Shown here one piece after another: positions 54,842-62,994 of a DNA stretch of 62,994 bases (positions are counted from its first letter, which is position 1; every line of letters starts with the position of its first letter). The notes under the pieces are model-generated. The model was not told where the DNA came from and did no database searches. It saw only the letters and a program-made list of their open reading frames with translations. The stretch comes from a virus: positions 1 through 62,994 of the IMG/VR virus record IMGVR_UViG_3300048839_001305; one strand, given 5' to 3'. The translations under genes and the position numbers were made by a program.

Positions 54842-55965
54842 GCGATTTTGCCGCTTCGGCCACCGTCGATTTCATGTGGTCATCGAACGGCGCGGACGGC
54901 GCATCCATCACCCGCAACACGAACGGAACCATCTCGGTCTACAAGGGCAACTCCACGACGCAGACGACGACCGGGGTGACGGATACGGAGGACTTCGATT
55001 CCCTGACCGGCGTCCACCACTGCCGCATCGCCACGACCGACGCCTTCTACGCCACGGGCAACAACTACATGGTGGTGCTGTCGGGCGCGACCATCGACGG
55101 CAAGACGGTCAACGCGGTGCTGGCTCATTTTTCCATTCAGAACCGCTACGCCCCCACGCCGCCGACGGCCGCGGCCATCTCCGACCAGGTGTGGGACGAG
55201 GCTAGAAGCGGGCACGTGACGCCCGGCAGCTTCGGTGAGGGGGTGGTGGTCAACAGCATCGCCAACAATGCCATCACCGCCGCGGCCATTGCCGACAACG
55301 CCATTGACGCCGGGGCGCTGGCGACTAGCGCCATTGATGAGCTTGTGGATGGGGTGTGGGACGAGGCTCTGAGCGGCCACGCCACGACCGGGTCGGCGGG
55401 CGAGGCGCTCTCCGACGCGGGCACGGGCGGCGGCGGTGGAGCGACGGCGGACGAAATTGCCGACGCGGTATGGGATGAGGTTGTCTGGCTTGACCATCAC
55501 CTGCCCAACTCGGCGGGACTGTGGCTGACCTACGCCAAACAGGGGACGTACCTCTATAGCTCGGACACGGCGGCCGAGAACCTGAAGAAGGTTGTCGATG
55601 GGACGGGCTTAGCCATGCCCAACGTCTCTATCGGCGCGGTCGGCGCGGTGACGGGCACGGTCAACGCCAACATGGTCAACCTGGGCTCGTCTCCGGCCAC
55701 GTTCGACAAGCTGGTGGCGCTGGCCAAGGCGGCCGTCATCGGCATCGTCAACACCGGCACGAACACGACCACGGTTGTAACCGGGCTGGGGCTGTCGGCG
55801 GTCAACGGGTTCTACGTGGGCAAGACGTTCGTCGCCACGAGTGGGGCGAACGCCGGCCAGGGCGGCAAGCTGGTGACGGCCTACGACGGGGCGACCAAGC
55901 GACTGACAATCGAGGCGCTGACCTCGGCTATGGCGGTCGGGGACACGTTCGTTTTGGTGGGCTAG
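54829..55965 (+). CDS. Tail fibre-like protein with VWDEA repeats
   Basis: 378 residues, ATG 54829 with GGAGG upstream. The N-terminal 105 residues are a beta-sandwich (FAASATVDFMWSSNGADGAS), resembling baseplate upper-protein-like attachment domains. Repeats of the type QVWDEARSGHVTPGSFGE and GVWDEALSGHATTGSAGE follow, separated by AIxxNAI blocks, a pattern of phage fibre shafts. The C-terminal 100 residues are a separate beta-rich domain. Likely a host-recognition or baseplate component. Confidence 0.75.
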   Translation: MQYLGDFAASATVDFMWSSNGADGASITRNTNGTISVYKGNSTTQTTTGVTDTEDFDSLTGVHHCRIATTDAFYATGNNYMVVLSGATIDGKTVNAVLAHFSIQNRYAPTPPTAAAISDQVWDEARSGHVTPGSFGEGVVVNSIANNAITAAAIADNAIDAGALATSAIDELVDGVWDEALSGHATTGSAGEALSDAGTGGGGGATADEIADAVWDEVVWLDHHLPNSAGLWLTYAKQGTYLYSSDTAAENLKKVVDGTGLAMPNVSIGAVGAVTGTVNANMVNLGSSPATFDKLVALAKAAVIGIVNTGTNTTTVVTGLGLSAVNGFYVGKTFVATSGANAGQGGKLVTAYDGATKRLTIEALTSAMAVGDTFVLVG

Positions 55966-55969
55966 GGCT

Positions 55970-57148
55970 ATGGCGTATTCATCCGGCTTCTGGACGTATC
56001 GGCGGGGGACAGGGGGAGGCACGCCGCCTCCCCCGCCTCCCCCGCCGCCGCCCATCTTCATTGCCCCGCCGTCGTTGTCGCCTACGGCCTACATCCTGTA
56101 CGTGGCGAACGCACGCGGCCAGGTCATCGGGGAGATGGCGGGGATGCTGGAGGCGGTCAGTTGGACAACCGACGGCTACGGCATGGCGACGCTCGTCCTG
56201 CCGCTGTCGGCGGCGCTGACCTACGGGCCGCTGCTGGAGTTCGGCAACCGGGTGGTGATCGAGTTCTCCAACGGCCTGCCGCCGTGGGGCGGGGTCATCG
56301 ACGTGCCGCGCGAGACGACGTTGGGCCAACTGCGGGTGCAGATGTACGAGGCGGCCTACACGTTCAACTGGCGGCTGACGCAGCGCAACGCGCTCTACCT
56401 GGAGAGCGACGCCCGGCCGGCGGCGGCCGTGCTGGTTGACCTGGTGCGCTGGGCCGGGCTGGACGTGGCTATCTATGAGGCGGCCGGTCAGGGCGACGGC
56501 GCGGCGGTGGAGGTGGAGTTTCACTACGAGACGCTGAGCGCGGCGGCCGACAAGCTGCGCGGGCTGGACGGGGCGTTCCACTACTTCCTGCGCCCGCGGC
56601 CGTCGGGCGGGCGGCGCATTGACTTCGAGTTAGTCACCTTCCGCGACATGCTGACCGATGACAGTGACCGGGCCATCTTCATTCAGGGGCATAACCTGGT
56701 GGACTGGGCGGTTTTGGAGCAGGGGCCGATCTACAACGAAGTGTTGGTGGGCGTGGGGGACTTCCTGGGCGAGAGCGAGGCGGGCGAAACCGACGCCTAC
56801 GCCGAACTGTACACGGCCACCGACGCGGCCTCGGTGCGGCGCTACGGGCTGCGGCAGCACATGGCGGCCCTGCCGGACGTGGCCGGCGAGAGCGGGCCGG
56901 GGCGGGCCGGGGCGCACGCGCGGGCGCAACTGGCGGCGACCTCCAAGCCGCGGCTGCGGGTGCGCGGGGCGTCTTTGAACCTGCCGCCGGGATTGTATCG
57001 GGACTTCGGCATCGGGTCGCGGGTGCGGATCGACGCCTCCACGCCGATGGCAACAAGTGAGTACCTCACAGTTATTGGCATGGAGTTTCAGCCGAGCACG
57101 GGCACGCTGTCGCTCACGTTCGACGACGGCGGCAGCATCGAGGGGTAA
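55970..57148 (+). CDS. Siphovirus Gp37-like tail hub protein
   Basis: 392 residues, ATG 55970. A Pro-rich stretch (about ten prolines at 21-30) precedes the conserved domain: LEFGNRVVIEFSNGLPPWGG, VPRETTLGQLRVQMYEAAYT, and LYTATDAASVRRYGLRQH near the C-terminus. This is the layout of the ReqiPepy6 Gp37-like family, tail hub proteins of siphoviruses infecting many Gram-positive and Chloroflexota-like hosts. It would form the tip where fibres or enzymes attach. Confidence 0.8.
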   Translation: MAYSSGFWTYRRGTGGGTPPPPPPPPPPIFIAPPSLSPTAYILYVANARGQVIGEMAGMLEAVSWTTDGYGMATLVLPLSAALTYGPLLEFGNRVVIEFSNGLPPWGGVIDVPRETTLGQLRVQMYEAAYTFNWRLTQRNALYLESDARPAAAVLVDLVRWAGLDVAIYEAAGQGDGAAVEVEFHYETLSAAADKLRGLDGAFHYFLRPRPSGGRRIDFELVTFRDMLTDDSDRAIFIQGHNLVDWAVLEQGPIYNEVLVGVGDFLGESEAGETDAYAELYTATDAASVRRYGLRQHMAALPDVAGESGPGRAGAHARAQLAATSKPRLRVRGASLNLPPGLYRDFGIGSRVRIDASTPMATSEYLTVIGMEFQPSTGTLSLTFDDGGSIEG

Positions 57149-57153
57149 AGGAC

Positions 57154-57462
57154 ATGGGAAGAGAGCAGTACTACCAGAACAACCCGCTGGCCGAACTGGC
57201 GGCGTTGAAGGCCCGAGTGGCAACGCTGGAGAAGGCGGTGCTGGCCGGGCGCGGCGGGGCCACGGCGGCGGCGGCGGCCGGGATGGCGGGCATCTCATCT
57301 GACACGCCGACGGCCGCCTTGCCGCCGGCGGGCGAGATTCCGCCGGTCTACTTCGTGGACTATGAGACGATGATCGCCTATCAGGGCGTGGTGCGAACGG
57401 TGGAGGGCAAGGTGCGGCTCTACTTGCAGCCGGTCGGCCGCGTGCGGGCGGCGGGGAGTTAG
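57154..57462 (+). CDS. Small tail-tip protein with coiled coil
   Basis: 102 residues, ATG 57154. A short trimeric-looking coiled coil (ELAALKARVATLEKAV) precedes an Ala/Gly-rich linker and a small beta domain (PVYFVDYETMIAYQGVVRTV). It lies between hub and tailspike genes; probably a connector or chaperone. No family recognised. Confidence 0.65.
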   Translation: MGREQYYQNNPLAELAALKARVATLEKAVLAGRGGATAAAAAGMAGISSDTPTAALPPAGEIPPVYFVDYETMIAYQGVVRTVEGKVRLYLQPVGRVRAAGS

Positions 57463-57470
57463 GGGGAGAG

Positions 57471-60400
57471 ATGACGACTTACTACGTGCATAAGGGAGTG
57501 GGTTCGGACTCCAACAACGGGCTGAGTTGGGCCAATGCGTTTAGCTCGCTGACGAAGGCCAAGAACACGGCCGGCAACAACGACACGATCTACGTTCGCG
57601 CCGGGTCAACGCCTTACCAGGAACAACTCATTCTGAACAAGAACGGCCAGCGGTGGTTAGCCGATGACGGGCATCAGCCGATCATCGACGGCAAGTACCA
57701 CGACCAACTGACTGACTTCAACCTCGTCAACAAGCCGCTGGGCACGTATGTCGTCCAGAAGGACAGCAAGGGATCGCAGCCTTCCCTCACTGGCATCGGT
57801 GGTGACGACAACGAGTTCGCCGGTTTCTTCATTCGGAACGGGGCGGGGAATGCCCTATCCATCACCGGCGCGAACAATCACGTTCACCACATGAAAATCG
57901 ACTTCCATTATGGCGCGAACATTCTGATTAACCCCACAGGCGACCCGAATGACTGTCACGATAACGTCGTGGAGGACACTGAAACCTCTCGTGGCAGCAT
58001 CATGATTTTTGCGCCCAAAGACCGAGAGGAGTGGGGCAAGAAAGAGGACGGTTCGCTTGCAGGCTACATTCAGGTCTGCAACGCCATGAAGAACTGCCAT
58101 CACAACACCTTCCGCCGGATCATCTGCCACCACCAGAACGGCGAGGCGTTGGTATTGGGCAAGAACAGCGAGTACTGCGTCATCGAGTTGTGTACCGTGT
58201 GGAATAACTTCCACATGAATCTGTACATGAACAACACCCGCTCAAGCATTATGCGCTGGAACACCTCCTGGGTGTCCTGGAATGATGACTTCCTGCGCGG
58301 TGACAAGCCGGGCAAAGACCCCTGGCCGACGGAGTGCATCGTCATTGGCGACGAGAAGGAAGGCGGAACTTACTCGCGCTACAACCAGGTCTATGGCAAC
58401 CTATTCGTAGGCGGCAAGGCGGTCATCGGACAGCGCAACGGCAGCAATTACGACACGGTTTTGCGCGACTTCTACTTCGGCTACAACACCTGTGTCGGCG
58501 GGGCGGGCGTCACCAAGAACATAAGCTCCTTCGGGCCGTCGGAACTGGGGGATAACCACACCAACGCCATTATCGAGAACAACATCCTCTACCACAGCGG
58601 GCCGTTTGAACTGAGCGGCCGATTCTTCCTCAGTAATACGGCTCCCAACGTCAGCGGGCGCGGAAACCTCGTATTTTGGGAGGGCCACTCCGATCTTAAC
58701 GTGCCCGGCTTCATCGGCTCAGCTATCAAGGCCGATCCGAAGCTCGTCAATCCCAAAGCGCCCATCGTGGACTACGCCGGGAACGGCGACAACCCCAAGT
58801 TGGGCACGACGGGCAAGGGGCCGTTCGAGGGGAACAACTTCAACGCCAACAACTACAAGCTGACCGGCTCATCGCCGGCCATCGGCGCGGCGGCCGGCGG
58901 CTATCCGTTTGGTGGACATCCCGGCGTCCCGCTGGCCGCGCAACGGGACATTCTGGGCGCGACACGTTCCGACCCCGACATCGGCTGCTACGAATTCGGC
59001 GGCCAGGTGACCAACTCGGTCACGGCCGCCTTCAACGCCTCGCCCGCCGCGACCACGCTGGTCGAGGGTACGCAGGTGAACTTCACCGACGCCTCGTTCA
59101 CGACCGGCTCGGCCTCCATCACCGGGCGGACGTGGACGGTGAAGAAGGCAGGGACGACCGTCCACACGGCCACCAGCCAGAACCTCGCCTACACCTTTGC
59201 CACCGACGGCAGCTACACGGTGCAACTGGCGGTGACGGCCTCCGGCGGTCTGTCGGATGACCACATTGTGACCTACACCATCACCAACGACGCGCCGGGT
59301 GTGACGGTGACGGCCGCCTTCAGCGCCGCGCCGCCGCAGACGACGGTCGAGCAGGGTACGGTGGTGACGTTCACCGACCAGTCCACCGTGCAGAACGGCA
59401 CACTGGCCTCGCGGGCCTGGGCCGTCCTGGAGTTGCCGGGCGCGACGGTGCAGGTGGCATCGGGCACGGGCACGACCTTCACCCACACGTTTAACACGCC
59501 CGGCAGCTTCCGCGTGCGCCTGACGGCCACGGCCGCGACCGGCCAGAGCGACACCGAGACGCGGGACTACACCGTCAACGCCGTGACCGCGCCGACGGTC
59601 AACGCCGCCTTTACCTCGTCCGACGGGGACGGGGTGATTAACGAAGGGGAGAGCATCACCTTCACCAACACCTCGACGGTGGCGAACACGACCATTTCGG
59701 GCTACCTGTGGACGGTGACGCGCTCAGGCGGCGCCCCGGCGACCTACACCAGTGCCAACGTCACGCACGTTTTCTCGCAGCCGGGCATTTACACGGTGAC
59801 GCTGCGGGCCGACACGGCCGCGGGCATCTCCGACACCGAGACGATGACCGTGACCGTGCTGGGGCAGACCACGGCGGGCATGGACGCCATGATCGTCCCC
59901 CACTCGTTCGCCCTGGCGACTTCGACCGGCACGCAGACGGTGACGGCCGCGGCCCTGGGCACGAAGATTCCGAAGGGGGTTCACCTGAAGGTGGTCGGGG
60001 CGACCGTGGCGGGCACGGCGGCGGCCGGGGCGCTGCTGAGTGAGGGCGCGGCCGACGGGCAGGCGCAGTGGGTACACTGCCGGTTTTCGTCCGACAATGA
60101 GGCAGTCCAGACGGCCGCCTGGCGGCGCTTCTCCACAGCGAAGATCGCCATGACCATTGACGCCACCGGGGCCAAGACAGGCGAGGCGGCGTTCGTGAAG
60201 TTCGTGCCCGGCGGCATGGAGTTGAACGTCACCGACGCCTTCCCGGCGGGCTACCTGGCTGAGGCGGTGTTCTACGCCGGGGATGCAATGGAGTTCTGGG
60301 CCGGGACGATTCCCAGCATCGGCGCGGCCGGCCAGACGCGCACGGTGACGACCGGCATCGACCAGGAGGCGGTTTACCTGTGCTCCACCTGGGCGGCGGT

Positions 60401-61655
60401 CGAGGACGTAGCCGAGGCCCACGCCGACATCTCGCGCGGCTGGGCGGTACGCAACACGACGCAGTACCACATCCGCAACCGCGACACCTCCGGCGCGGCC
60501 GAAGGGACGCTTATCTCGCGGCTGCAACCGCGCATCGCCTCGTCGGGCGACGGCACGCCGGGCTACTGCTCGATTGAGGCGGTAGCGTTCACCGCCGCCG
60601 GGTCGTTCGGGTTGCTGCCCTACGCCTCGACCATGAACCGGCCCTGCTCCATGTTCGCCTTCAAGGCGGGCGGGGCGGCCGTGTGGCTGGGCATGGTCGA
60701 GCTTGCGCCGGCCACGCCGCTGGCCGTGGCCCTGCCGTTCGAGGCCCAGACGGTGCAGGCGATCACCTCGTCCTACGGGCAGGTGACGGTTGACCCGGCC
60801 GGGCAGTTGGGCGGGACGGACGCGGAGGGCATCGGCTGGGCGACCCACTCGACCCACGGGCCGTATGCCTACTCCGGCAGTATCACCGGCGACCAGGGGG
60901 CAATACCGACCGACACCCACTCGCTGGCCGGGAGCGGCTTCCGGGCCGTGGCCGCGGGCGGCGGCGACCTGTTCAGCGGCACGCCGGCGCTGGACGCCGA
61001 TTCGTTCGACGTGACCTGGACGACGGGGCCGACCGGGCGGCCGCGGCTCATCCTGCTGGCGGTGGAGGCGGGCGAGGAGGTGGTAGACCCCGGCGACGCG
61101 CCGACGGCCGACTTCACCGTGACGACCGAGGTAGACCCGGCCGGCGGGCGGCTGGTGGCCACCTTCGACGGCTCTATCTCCAATGGCAACGGCGAGACGA
61201 TCACGGCCTGGGCGTGGGAGTTTGGCGACGGGACGACCTCGACCGGGCCGACAACGAGCCACCTGTACGAAGGGGCCGGGTCGTACACGGTGACGCTGAC
61301 CGTGACAACGGCGGCGGGGACGGACAGCAAGTCGGTGACACTGGTCGTGCCGGCCGCGCCGCCGCTGCAAGCGCCTACCCTGGTGGGGCCGATTGACCCG
61401 GCGACGAGCGGCGGCGATACGCCGAACGAGATTGACGAAGAGACGGCCAGCCACACGCACGAGATTGCGGGCAAGTGGATGAAGTTCAAGCCGCTGACGG
61501 ACGAGGAGTTCTGGGATTTCCAGTTCTCCGAACCCGACCCGGATCATGTGCTGCTGGCGTTCTGGAATGACAGGTTTGTGGTCAAGCGGCTGGATGGTGT
61601 CATCCGCCACCTCTATCCGACGACGCTGCCGCCGCCGGGATCGGAGGGGGAGTAG
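57471..61655 (+). CDS. Large tailspike/adhesin: parallel beta-helix plus PKD domains
   Basis: 1394 residues, ATG 57471 with GGGGGAGAG upstream. Residues about 1-505 are a right-handed parallel beta-helix (TYYVHKGVGSDSNNGLSWAN start, then repeated N-x-V/I turns such as NHVHHMKIDFHYGANILINP and HNTFRRIICHHQNGEALVLG), the fold of glycan-cleaving or glycan-binding spikes. PKD-type beta domains follow at about 512-607, 610-703 and 706-797. A beta-rich insert spans about 800-1205; a fourth PKD domain (WAWEFGDGTTSTGPTTSHLY) at about 1209-1292 is the most canonical. The C-terminus is acidic. It probably recognises or degrades a surface polysaccharide. Base composition in the helix part is lower in GC than neighbours. 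Confidence 0.85.
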   Translation: MTTYYVHKGVGSDSNNGLSWANAFSSLTKAKNTAGNNDTIYVRAGSTPYQEQLILNKNGQRWLADDGHQPIIDGKYHDQLTDFNLVNKPLGTYVVQKDSKGSQPSLTGIGGDDNEFAGFFIRNGAGNALSITGANNHVHHMKIDFHYGANILINPTGDPNDCHDNVVEDTETSRGSIMIFAPKDREEWGKKEDGSLAGYIQVCNAMKNCHHNTFRRIICHHQNGEALVLGKNSEYCVIELCTVWNNFHMNLYMNNTRSSIMRWNTSWVSWNDDFLRGDKPGKDPWPTECIVIGDEKEGGTYSRYNQVYGNLFVGGKAVIGQRNGSNYDTVLRDFYFGYNTCVGGAGVTKNISSFGPSELGDNHTNAIIENNILYHSGPFELSGRFFLSNTAPNVSGRGNLVFWEGHSDLNVPGFIGSAIKADPKLVNPKAPIVDYAGNGDNPKLGTTGKGPFEGNNFNANNYKLTGSSPAIGAAAGGYPFGGHPGVPLAAQRDILGATRSDPDIGCYEFGGQVTNSVTAAFNASPAATTLVEGTQVNFTDASFTTGSASITGRTWTVKKAGTTVHTATSQNLAYTFATDGSYTVQLAVTASGGLSDDHIVTYTITNDAPGVTVTAAFSAAPPQTTVEQGTVVTFTDQSTVQNGTLASRAWAVLELPGATVQVASGTGTTFTHTFNTPGSFRVRLTATAATGQSDTETRDYTVNAVTAPTVNAAFTSSDGDGVINEGESITFTNTSTVANTTISGYLWTVTRSGGAPATYTSANVTHVFSQPGIYTVTLRADTAAGISDTETMTVTVLGQTTAGMDAMIVPHSFALATSTGTQTVTAAALGTKIPKGVHLKVVGATVAGTAAAGALLSEGAADGQAQWVHCRFSSDNEAVQTAAWRRFSTAKIAMTIDATGAKTGEAAFVKFVPGGMELNVTDAFPAGYLAEAVFYAGDAMEFWAGTIPSIGAAGQTRTVTTGIDQEAVYLCSTWAAVEDVAEAHADISRGWAVRNTTQYHIRNRDTSGAAEGTLISRLQPRIASSGDGTPGYCSIEAVAFTAAGSFGLLPYASTMNRPCSMFAFKAGGAAVWLGMVELAPATPLAVALPFEAQTVQAITSSYGQVTVDPAGQLGGTDAEGIGWATHSTHGPYAYSGSITGDQGAIPTDTHSLAGSGFRAVAAGGGDLFSGTPALDADSFDVTWTTGPTGRPRLILLAVEAGEEVVDPGDAPTADFTVTTEVDPAGGRLVATFDGSISNGNGETITAWAWEFGDGTTSTGPTTSHLYEGAGSYTVTLTVTTAAGTDSKSVTLVVPAAPPLQAPTLVGPIDPATSGGDTPNEIDEETASHTHEIAGKWMKFKPLTDEEFWDFQFSEPDPDHVLLAFWNDRFVVKRLDGVIRHLYPTTLPPPGSEGE

Positions 61656-62006
61656 ATGGGCATTGTGGCGGCGTTCCTGACGGCCGCGGGCGAGCGATAC
61701 TCGCCCATGCTGGTGGGGCTGTGGCTGGCCCTGGGCGGTTTGTCGTTTCTGGCCCGGCACTGGGCGCAGACGCGCCACGGCCGCATCCGCGAGTATGGCG
61801 CCGCGGCCGTGGGGCTGGCCGCGGCCTTCGGCGGGCTGGCCCTGTTCTACGCCATACTGTATCTGGCGGACATGCCCTATCCGGCGCGGCAGGGCGCGGG
61901 GCGCATCCTGCTGACGCTGCTGGCCGGGGCGGCCGTCGGTTTCAATTGGGGCGGCGTGGTCGCCGCGGGGCGAGACCTGCGCGACGCAATCACGAGGCGC
62001 GTATGA
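61656..62006 (+). CDS. Multi-pass membrane protein
   Basis: 116 residues, ATG 61656 directly after the tailspike stop; GGAGGGGGAG upstream. About three hydrophobic helices (roughly 18-35, 47-70, 78-105) with short loops. Size, topology and position after the tail genes would fit a holin-like lysis protein, but no conserved family was recognised. Confidence 0.6.
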   Translation: MGIVAAFLTAAGERYSPMLVGLWLALGGLSFLARHWAQTRHGRIREYGAAAVGLAAAFGGLALFYAILYLADMPYPARQGAGRILLTLLAGAAVGFNWGGVVAAGRDLRDAITRRV

Positions 62007-62566
62007 GTCCTGAACTGGCGCTGACCGCGCTGCTGCTGGCGGCCGTGGCGGTCATCGTTCTGCACTCGGCCTGGCGCGGGCGGCGGTCATCGACCATCTT
62101 CACCCAGATGGATCACCTGACCGACCAACTGGAAGAGCTGACCCTGCGCGTCGTCGGGCTGGAGTTGAACCTGTCCGGCTACCGCGTGTGGTCGGCGCAG
62201 CTGCGCGGCCAGGTCGTGGAGCTGGGTGGGACGCCCATCCCGCCGCCGCCGTGGCTGGTCGTGACCGGGCCGGCGGCGGCCGACGGCGGGACGGATAACC
62301 CGCTGGTCGCCATCTACCACCGGATCGGCGACCACTTCTCGGTAGAGGAGATCGACAACCTGGCGCGGGACATCGGCCTGGACGCCGAGGAGCTGGGCGG
62401 TGAATCGAAGTCGGCCCGCGCCCGGCATCTGGTGGAGAGCGCCTACCGGAGCCACCTGTTGCCCGATCTGTTGCGCGTGGCGCAGCAGCGGCGGGCGACG
62501 GCCGACTGGCCGTCGCTGGCTTCGGTCAAGGCGTATCAGTCATCTATTGGTAAGAGCAAGAAGTGA
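62003..62566 (+). CDS. Membrane-anchored protein with effector-associated (death-like) domain
   Basis: 187 residues from the ATGA overlap. One transmembrane helix at about 4-21, a short coiled coil at 30-58, a Pro-rich linker at 77-85 (GGTPIPPPPW), and a C-terminal domain at 97-168: LVAIYHRIGDHFSVEEIDNL, ARDIGLDAEELGGESKSARA, RHLVESAYRSHLLPDLLRV. This matches the bacterial effector-associated/death-like domain pattern (hydrophobic helix, FxxEEL, then GLDxxxLGGExKxxRARxLV). In bacteria these small helical domains link sensors to effectors in immune and cell-death proteins. Here one is tethered to a membrane next to putative lysis genes in a phage. A canonical spanin or holin reading seems less likely. 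Confidence 0.7.
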   Translation: MSPELALTALLLAAVAVIVLHSAWRGRRSSTIFTQMDHLTDQLEELTLRVVGLELNLSGYRVWSAQLRGQVVELGGTPIPPPPWLVVTGPAAADGGTDNPLVAIYHRIGDHFSVEEIDNLARDIGLDAEELGGESKSARARHLVESAYRSHLLPDLLRVAQQRRATADWPSLASVKAYQSSIGKSKK

Positions 62567-62576
62567 AAGGAGAGCT

Positions 62577-62873
62577 ATGGAGAACAATCTGTTGACGATG
62601 GGCGCGGGTATGCTGTTGTCGCTGGCCTTCGGCTACCTGCCCGGGCTGCGCGGCTGGTATGAGCGCCAGGACAGCCAGCGCAAGGCGCTGGTCATGCTGG
62701 CGGCGCTGGCGGCGACGGTCGTGGTCATTCTGGTCGGGTCGTGCTACCTGCGCTACGCCTGGATTACCTGTGACGAGGCCGGGTGGAAGCTCCTGGCGTC
62801 GATGTTCCTGTACGCGCTGCTGGCCAACCAGGGCACGTACCAGATCACCAGGCATTTCAAGCAGGCGGCTTAA
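62577..62873 (+). CDS. Small membrane protein, holin-like
   Basis: 98 residues, ATG 62577 with AAAGGAGAG upstream. Hydrophobic helices at about 7-22, 38-58 and 68-85, the middle one strongest; basic C-terminus (QITRHFKQAA). Size and topology resemble phage holins, which open the inner membrane at lysis. The gene ends 120 bases before the window end. Confidence 0.65.
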   Translation: MENNLLTMGAGMLLSLAFGYLPGLRGWYERQDSQRKALVMLAALAATVVVILVGSCYLRYAWITCDEAGWKLLASMFLYALLANQGTYQITRHFKQAA

Positions 62874-62898
62874 CGCGCCCTGGGGTAGCGGGGTTCGG

Positions 62899-62994
62899 GT
62901 GAACGGACTGGGCGCGGAGTACTGGCACAACCCGGCGGGGGGGGGGGGGGGGGTGCCGGCCCGGCCGCCCCCGACCCGTCCCAATATAACAAAC
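62899..62994 (+). CDS. Partial gene, PA14-like N-terminus
   Basis: An open frame from GTG 62899 runs off the right edge. Its first residues, NGLGAEYWHNP, and later an RPPPTRPNI phrase, resemble the start of PA14 domains (GLxAEYF...NP...RxDPxI), which bind carbohydrate. A run of 17 G lies between these segments, so the frame and sequence may be corrupted there. No good ribosome binding site was seen. Confidence 0.3.
   Translation, partial: MNGLGAEYWHNPAGGGGGVPARPPPTRPNITN
62937..62953 (+). repeat. Homopolymer run of 17 G
   Basis: Seventeen consecutive G residues 41 bases before the end of the window. Such a run is more likely an assembly or sequencing artefact near a contig end than a real feature, because no similar homopolymer occurs elsewhere in the 63 kb. 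Confidence 0.7.

Noticed and set aside
59724-61778. Minus-strand ORF of 684 codons opposite the tailspike
   Set aside because: Arg/His/Gly-rich with no recognised domain, lying entirely opposite the PKD and insert domains of the tailspike gene.
1-62994. CRISPR array, integrase, att sites, terminal repeats
   Set aside because: No regularly spaced repeats, no tyrosine or serine recombinase signature and no identity between the two ends were seen. Absence by eye does not exclude a weak att or cos site.

Overview
The window looks like a large piece (about 63 kb) of the genome of a tailed bacteriophage with siphovirus-type morphology, or a prophage, from a high-GC host. The evidence is a complete, canonically ordered head and tail module: terminase, capsid, connectors, portal, MuF-like protein, neck proteins, tail tube, tail assembly chaperones, tape measure, distal tail and hub proteins, tailspike. 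It is preceded by more than 30 kb of tightly packed short accessory genes. Almost every gene is on the + strand, neighbours overlap by 1-30 bases, and GTG starts are common. The host cannot be fixed from sequence alone. The very high GC, the abundance of CGGCCG words and the death-like/effector-associated domain near the right end would fit a filamentous Chloroflexota-type bacterium, but that is a guess. No integrase, DNA polymerase, primase, helicase or endolysin was recognised, so the window is probably incomplete at both ends; the first and last genes are cut.

Layout. (1) 1-7.9 kb: small hypothetical genes, including tandem paralogues (1125-2009, 2202-3302), DUF551-like proteins, a MazG-like pyrophosphohydrolase and a stand-alone MutS domain I protein with a zinc finger. 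(2) 7.9-13.2 kb: a ParB-like protein next to a PAPS-reductase/DndC-like ATP pyrophosphatase, then several DNA-binding and membrane proteins. (3) 13.4-23.7 kb: small genes, a DUF2958 protein, a D12-class adenine methyltransferase, a phage-type N6-adenine methyltransferase, a RusA resolvase, a regulator with excisionase-type and LexA-type DNA-binding domains, and a GNAT acetyltransferase. (4) 23.7-25.0 kb: the only minus-strand island, a methyltransferase-like protein plus a second ParB-like protein, with a divergent promoter at its right edge. (5) 25.1-34.1 kb: more small genes, including a Panacea-domain protein, an RNA ligase and a DUF7448 protein. (6) 34.1-47.0 kb: packaging and head genes. 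The capsid gene is one 773-codon ORF joining prohead protease, coiled-coil scaffold and major capsid protein, and has its own promoter and a terminator-like leader. (7) 47.0-61.7 kb: tail genes, with a probable +1 frameshift between the two tail assembly chaperone frames. (8) 61.7-63.0 kb: small membrane proteins, one of which carries a C-terminal effector-associated (death-like) domain.

Two regulatory patterns cross the whole window. First, a 16-base motif (consensus GGTTGAGATTCGTCCC, either strand) occurs at six intergenic sites, five of them next to or overlapping promoter-like boxes. Second, at most longer gene junctions a perfect or near-perfect GC hairpin lies a short distance, usually 11-27 bases, in front of the next start codon. 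Together these suggest coordinated transcription of a few long operons with RNA-level punctuation. All function calls rest on motif recognition by eye; none was confirmed by database search.
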